37,741 bases of DNA from Janthinobacterium sp. UMAB-56 (lineage in GTDB: Bacteria > Pseudomonadota > Gammaproteobacteria > Burkholderiales > Burkholderiaceae_D), in assembly GCF_900095265.1 (NCBI RefSeq), contig NZ_LT607652.1, forward strand, positions 139,780-177,520. Direction: 5' to 3'. The position numbers and the translations under genes were made by a program. Shown here piece after piece: positions 34,172 to 37,741 of this stretch. Under the pieces are notes generated by a model. That model was not told where the DNA came from. It ran no database searches and worked only from the letters and a program-made list of their open reading frames with translations. How positions within the stretch are numbered: the stretch's first letter is position 1; each line of letters opens with the position of its first letter.

Positions 34172-34227
34172 GGACCCGATGATGCCAGGGCGGTGCGAAA
34201 GTGCCGCCCTGGCGTGTGTGCGGGTCC
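34172..34227 (+). other. Strong two-part RNA hairpin between aceE and aceF
   Basis: Outer stem GGACCCG (34172-34178) with CGGGTCC (34221-34227). After an internal loop (5 and 7 bases) comes an inner stem GCCAGGGCGG (34184-34193) with CCGCCCTGGC (34204-34213), extended by UGC/GUG pairs to a GAAA tetraloop. No T-run follows, so it is not a classical terminator. It fills most of the 94-bp aceE-aceF gap and may set subunit ratio through mRNA processing, stability or partial termination. Confidence 0.65.
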
Positions 34228-34256
34228 ATCTGACAAATAAAATAACGGAGCAAGCT

Positions 34257-35918
34257 ATGAGCATTGTGGAAGTCAAAGTCCCGGATATCGGCGATTTCAA
34301 GGAAGTCGAGATCATTGAACTGATGGTCAAGCCAGGCGACACGGTCAAGGTTGACCAGTCCCTGATCACGGTCGAATCGGACAAGGCCAGCATGGAAATT
34401 CCATCGAGCCACGCCGGTGTCGTCAAGGAATTGAAAGTCAACGTGGGCGACAAGATCGCCGAAGGTTCGCTGGTCCTGCTGCTGGAAGTGGCGGACGACG
34501 CTTCGGTCCCGGCGCCTGCCGCCGCTGCTGCCCCGGCTGCAGCACCTGCCGCTGAAGCCGCCCCCGCTGCTGCCGCGCCAGCACCTGCCGCCGCCCCCGC
34601 TGCTGCTGGCGGCCTGGTCGAAGTGACCGTGCCCGATATCGGCGACTTCAAGGAAGTCGAAGTCATCGAACTGATGGTCAAGGTCGGCGATACGATCAAG
34701 GTCGAGCAGTCGCTGCTGACGGTCGAATCGGACAAGGCCAGCATGGAAATTCCATCGAGCCACGCCGGTATCGTGAAGGAACTGAAAGTCAAGGTCGGCG
34801 ACAAGGTTGCCAAGGGTTCGCTGGTACTGGTGGTGGAAACCACCGGTGGCGCTGCTCCTGCTGCCGCACCTGCCGCCGTGCCAGCACAAGCTGCTGCCGC
34901 GCCAAGCGCCGTCGTCGCTTCGGCACCGGTCGCCGCTGCTGCCCCGGCACCTGCCGCCGCCGCACCTGCCGTCAACGGCAAGCTGGCGCACGCGTCGCCA
35001 TCGATCCGCAAGTTCGCGCGCGAACTGGGCGTGGACCTGGCCCGCGTGGGCGGTTCCGGTCCGAAGGGCCGCATTACCCAGGAAGACGTGCAGAACTTCG
35101 TCAAGGGCGTGATGTCGGGCGCCGTCGCCGCGCCGAATGCGCCGGTCGCTGCCAAAGGCGGTTCGGGCGTCGGCCTGGACTTGCTGCCATGGCCGTCGCT
35201 CGACTTCAGCAAATTCGGCACGACCGAATTGCTGCCACTGTCGCGCATCAAGAAAATCTCGGGTCCGAATTTGCACCGCAACTGGGTCATGATCCCGCAC
35301 GTCACGCAGTTCGACGAAGCGGACGTGACGGACCTGGAAGCGTTCCGCGTCGATACTAACGCCGCCAATGCGAAGAACAAGGATGCCGCCAAGCTGACCA
35401 TGCTGGCCTTCGTCATCAAGGCCTCCGTCGCCGCGCTGAAGAAATTCCCGGCGTTTAACGCCTCGCTCGACGCCAAGGGCGAAAACCTGATCCTCAAGCA
35501 GTACTACAACATCGGTTTCGCGGCCGACACGCCGAATGGCCTGGTGGTACCCGTGATCAAGGGTGCGGACCAGAAGTCGGTTTCGCAGATCGCCCGCGAA
35601 ATGACGGAATTGTCGCTGCAGGCGCGCGAAGGCAAGCTGAAACCGGCCGACATGCAGGGCGCCAGCTTCACGATTTCGTCCTTGGGCGGCATCGGCGGCA
35701 CGCACTTCACGCCTATCGTGAATGCGCCGGAAGTGGCCATCCTGGGCCTGTCGAAAGCCTCGATCAAGCCGGTATGGGATGGCAAGGCCTTCCAGCCACG
35801 TTTGATGATGGGCACCTCGCTGTCCTACGACCACCGCGTGGTTGATGGCGCGATGGGCGCGCGATTCTCCGTGTACCTCGGCGAAGTCCTGGCCGACATG
35901 CGCAAAATTCTGCTGTAA
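34257..35918 (+). CDS. aceF: Pyruvate dehydrogenase E2, dihydrolipoamide acetyltransferase
   Basis: Core of the complex: lipoyl arms carry acetyl groups from E1 to CoA. 553 residues. Two lipoyl domains: residues 1-75 with Lys43 in ESDKAS, and about 119-195 with Lys160 in the same motif. They are joined by Ala/Pro-rich flexible linkers. The peripheral subunit-binding domain is at about 242-283 (HASPSIRKFARELGVDLARV, then GPKGRITQEDVQNFV), and the catalytic domain from about 320 has DHRVVDGA (His526, Asp530). E. coli E2 has three lipoyl domains, so this is a two-lipoyl form. The ATG at 34257 has GGAG upstream. Confidence 0.97.
   Translation: MSIVEVKVPDIGDFKEVEIIELMVKPGDTVKVDQSLITVESDKASMEIPSSHAGVVKELKVNVGDKIAEGSLVLLLEVADDASVPAPAAAAAPAAAPAAEAAPAAAAPAPAAAPAAAGGLVEVTVPDIGDFKEVEVIELMVKVGDTIKVEQSLLTVESDKASMEIPSSHAGIVKELKVKVGDKVAKGSLVLVVETTGGAAPAAAPAAVPAQAAAAPSAVVASAPVAAAAPAPAAAAPAVNGKLAHASPSIRKFARELGVDLARVGGSGPKGRITQEDVQNFVKGVMSGAVAAPNAPVAAKGGSGVGLDLLPWPSLDFSKFGTTELLPLSRIKKISGPNLHRNWVMIPHVTQFDEADVTDLEAFRVDTNAANAKNKDAAKLTMLAFVIKASVAALKKFPAFNASLDAKGENLILKQYYNIGFAADTPNGLVVPVIKGADQKSVSQIAREMTELSLQAREGKLKPADMQGASFTISSLGGIGGTHFTPIVNAPEVAILGLSKASIKPVWDGKAFQPRLMMGTSLSYDHRVVDGAMGARFSVYLGEVLADMRKILL
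34368..34418 (+). repeat. 51-bp exact direct repeat, lipoyl domain 1 copy
   Basis: The bases coding the lipoylation site of domain 1 are identical over 51 bp to 34719-34769 in domain 2 of the same gene. A stretch at 34353-34396 is also identical over 44 bp to lpdA 36025-36068. Confidence 0.9.
34719..34769 (+). repeat. 51-bp exact direct repeat, lipoyl domain 2 copy
   Basis: Second copy of the 34368-34418 repeat, 351 bp downstream. Just upstream, 34636-34681 is identical over 46 bp to lpdA 35957-36002. Together the three lipoyl-coding regions share long exact tracts, which is more than protein constraint demands. Confidence 0.9.
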
Positions 35919-35928
35919 GGAGCGATTC

Positions 35929-37701
35929 ATGAGCACAGTAGAGGTAAAAGTACCGAATATCGGCGACTTCAAGGAAGTCGAAGTCATCGAACTGATGGTC
36001 AAAGTGGGCGACACCATCAAGGTGGACCAGTCCCTGATCACGGTCGAATCGGACAAGGCCAGCATGGAGATTCCGTCGACCCATGCGGGCGTCGTCAAGG
36101 AAGTCAAAGTCAAGGTCGGCGACAAGATCGCCGAAGGCAGCGCGCTGCTGGTGGTGGAAGCAGCCCAAGGCGCGGCGGCTGCGCCAGCGGCTGCCGCCGC
36201 ACCGGCTCCGGCAGCTCCGGCTGCAGCACCTGCAGCTCCTGTCGCCGCCATCCCGGCCGGCAATTACAGCGGCCAGGTCGACATCGATGTCGACATGATG
36301 GTGCTGGGCGGCGGTCCTGGCGGCTACTCGGCGGCGTTCCGCGCGGCCGACCTGGGCCTGAGCACCGTGATCGTCGAGCGCTACGCGACCCTGGGCGGCG
36401 TGTGCCTGAACGTGGGTTGCATCCCGTCGAAGGCCCTGCTGCACGTCGCTTCCGTCATCGATGAAACGGCGCACATGTCCAACACGGGCGTGACGTTTGC
36501 CAAGCCGACGATCGACATCGACCAGGTACGCAAGTACAAGGAAGGCGTCATCTCGAACATGACGGGCGGCCTGGCCGGCATGGCCAAGGCGCGCAAGACG
36601 CAAGTCGTCACGGGCGTGGGCCAGTTCCTCAGTGCGAACCACATCGAAGTGACGGCGGCTGACGGTTCGAAAAAGGTCGTGCAGTTCAAGCAAGCCATCA
36701 TCGCCGCCGGTTCGTCCGTGGTGAAGCTGCCGTTCGTGCCGGAAGACCCGCGCATCGTCGATTCGACGGGCGCGCTGGAATTGCGCCAGATCCCGAAACG
36801 CATGCTGGTCATCGGCGGCGGCATCATCGGCCTGGAAATGGCCACCGTGTATTCCACTTTTGGCGCGCGCATCGACGTCGTGGAAATGATGGATGGCCTG
36901 ATGCAGGGCGCCGACCGCGATGCCGTCAAGGTGTGGCAGAAGTTCAACGAGAAGCGCTTCGACAACATCATGACCAAGACCAAGACGGTCGCCGTCGAGG
37001 CACTGCCGGAAGGCATCAAGGTCACGTTCGAAGCGGCAGAAGCGGGTGCCACGGCACCGGCGCCGCAAGTCTACGACCTGGTGCTCGTCGCCGTGGGCCG
37101 CAGCCCGAACGGCAAGAAGATCGCCGCCGACAAGGCCGGCGTGAATGTCACCGACCGTGGCTTCATCGAGGTCGACAGCCAGATGCGCACCAACGTGCCG
37201 AACATCTTCGCCATCGGCGACCTGGTCGGCCAGCCGATGCTGGCGCACAAGGCCGTGCATGAAGCCCACGTGGCTGCGGAAGCGGCCGCCGGCCAGAAGT
37301 CCCATTTCGACGTCAAGGTGATTCCATCGGTCGCCTACACGGACCCGGAAGTGGCATGGGCCGGCATCACGGAAGACGAAGCGAAGGCCAAGGGCATCAA
37401 GGTCGAGAAGGGCCACTTCCCGTGGGCCGCCTCGGGCCGCGCCGTGGCCAACGGCCGCGCCGAAGGCTTCACCAAGCTGCTGTTCGATGCGGAAACGCAC
37501 CGCATCATCGGCGGCACCATCGTCGGCACGCATGCGGGCGACATGATCGGCGAGATCGCGCTGGCCATCGAAATGGGCTGCGACGGCACGGACATCGGCA
37601 AGACCATCCACCCGCACCCGACCCTGGGCGAGTCGATCGGGATGGCAGCTGAAGTGTACGAAGGCGTGTGCACGGACTTGCCACCACCACGCAAGCGTTG
37701 A
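35929..37701 (+). CDS. lpdA: Dihydrolipoyl dehydrogenase (E3) with N-terminal lipoyl domain
   Basis: FAD enzyme that reoxidises dihydrolipoamide and makes NADH. 590 residues: a lipoyl domain at 1-75 with Lys43, an Ala/Pro linker to about 118, then the E3 core. FAD site GGGPGGYSAA starts at 127, redox disulfide Cys159/Cys164 is in GGVCLNVGCIPSKAL, the NAD site GGGIIGLE starts at 296, and the catalytic His563-Glu568 pair is in HPHPTLGE. The N-terminal lipoyl domain is a known trait of PDH-linked E3 in Neisseria and Burkholderiales. AAGGAG precedes the ATG, 10 bp after aceF. The core call is certain; whether the E3 lipoyl arm is modified is inferred from its intact motif. Confidence 0.97.
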   Translation: MSTVEVKVPNIGDFKEVEVIELMVKVGDTIKVDQSLITVESDKASMEIPSTHAGVVKEVKVKVGDKIAEGSALLVVEAAQGAAAAPAAAAAPAPAAPAAAPAAPVAAIPAGNYSGQVDIDVDMMVLGGGPGGYSAAFRAADLGLSTVIVERYATLGGVCLNVGCIPSKALLHVASVIDETAHMSNTGVTFAKPTIDIDQVRKYKEGVISNMTGGLAGMAKARKTQVVTGVGQFLSANHIEVTAADGSKKVVQFKQAIIAAGSSVVKLPFVPEDPRIVDSTGALELRQIPKRMLVIGGGIIGLEMATVYSTFGARIDVVEMMDGLMQGADRDAVKVWQKFNEKRFDNIMTKTKTVAVEALPEGIKVTFEAAEAGATAPAPQVYDLVLVAVGRSPNGKKIAADKAGVNVTDRGFIEVDSQMRTNVPNIFAIGDLVGQPMLAHKAVHEAHVAAEAAAGQKSHFDVKVIPSVAYTDPEVAWAGITEDEAKAKGIKVEKGHFPWAASGRAVANGRAEGFTKLLFDAETHRIIGGTIVGTHAGDMIGEIALAIEMGCDGTDIGKTIHPHPTLGESIGMAAEVYEGVCTDLPPPRKR

Positions 37702-37741
37702 TGTTGTAGCGCTGTGTCGTAACACTAAAAACCCCGCAAGC
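37702..37741 (+). other. Start of the lpdA downstream region, cut by window end
   Basis: Forty bases after the lpdA stop. The final AAAAACCCCGCAAGC looks like the left arm of an A-rich bidirectional terminator whose right arm would lie beyond the window; this cannot be confirmed here. Confidence 0.25.

Noticed and set aside
31469..35497. A 1342-codon open frame antisense to aceE and aceF
   Set aside because: It mirrors the codon structure of genuine, highly conserved PDH genes in GC-rich DNA. The translation is Ala/Ser/His/Asp-rich, has no recognisable domain and lacks a credible start.
35764..37725. A 653-codon open frame antisense to lpdA
   Set aside because: Same reason: its sequence is the Asp/His/Val-rich shadow of the E3 reading frame, with no family features.

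Overview
The window looks like a chromosomal segment of a GC-rich betaproteobacterium, most probably of the family Oxalobacteraceae (Janthinobacterium/Massilia-like). This rests on gene content and order: a pyruvate dehydrogenase operon whose E3 carries its own lipoyl domain, a zapB-like/zapA/6S RNA block, a holC gene followed by a small DUF2486-like gene, a groESL operon with a CIRCE element, and a GGGGTCAGACCC palindrome I associate with this family. No taxonomic marker such as rRNA is present, so the assignment is inference. I see no phage, insertion sequence, CRISPR array or tRNA gene.

Left part (1-6.8 kb): a minus-strand iron-acquisition cluster. A Fur-box promoter (about 6.72-6.76 kb) drives a TonB-dependent siderophore receptor. 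It is followed by a periplasmic DUF4198 protein, three membrane proteins (DUF3649, PepSY-TM, DUF3325), an ECF sigma factor of the FecI type and a FecR anti-sigma factor cut by the window edge. Most junctions are start/stop overlaps. No ABC permease is present, which suggests iron release by reduction in the periplasm. The receptor lacks the N-terminal signalling domain that FecIR systems normally require.

Middle part (6.8-20 kb): phosphoglucomutase, a POT peptide transporter, a GNAT acetyltransferase, an MFS transporter, a small membrane-anchored unknown, then groES-groEL with a perfect CIRCE operator over a sigma-70/sigma-32-like promoter. Next come a secreted protein with two tandem 17-kDa-antigen-like domains, zapB-like and zapA (with a promoter that predicts a leaderless mRNA), 6S RNA, an EVE-domain protein and a membrane diguanylate cyclase.

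Right part (19.3-37.7 kb): lgt, a LysR regulator divergent from ilvD, a small cytochrome c, an NAD(P)-dependent epimerase-like gene divergent from a second LysR gene, a LivK-like binding protein, and the minus-strand group folD-prlC-holC-DUF2486-like. A 541-bp intergenic region then holds a long imperfect inverted repeat and two copies of a 15-bp palindromic operator at a strong promoter. That promoter reads into aceE-aceF-lpdA, the three subunits of pyruvate dehydrogenase. A strong hairpin lies between aceE and aceF, and the three lipoyl domains are encoded by nearly identical DNA.

Most of the window is housekeeping. The stretches most worth a second look are the permease-less iron cluster, the predicted leaderless promoters, the groES leader, the aceE operator pair and hairpin, the long inverted repeat, and the tandem-domain secreted protein.
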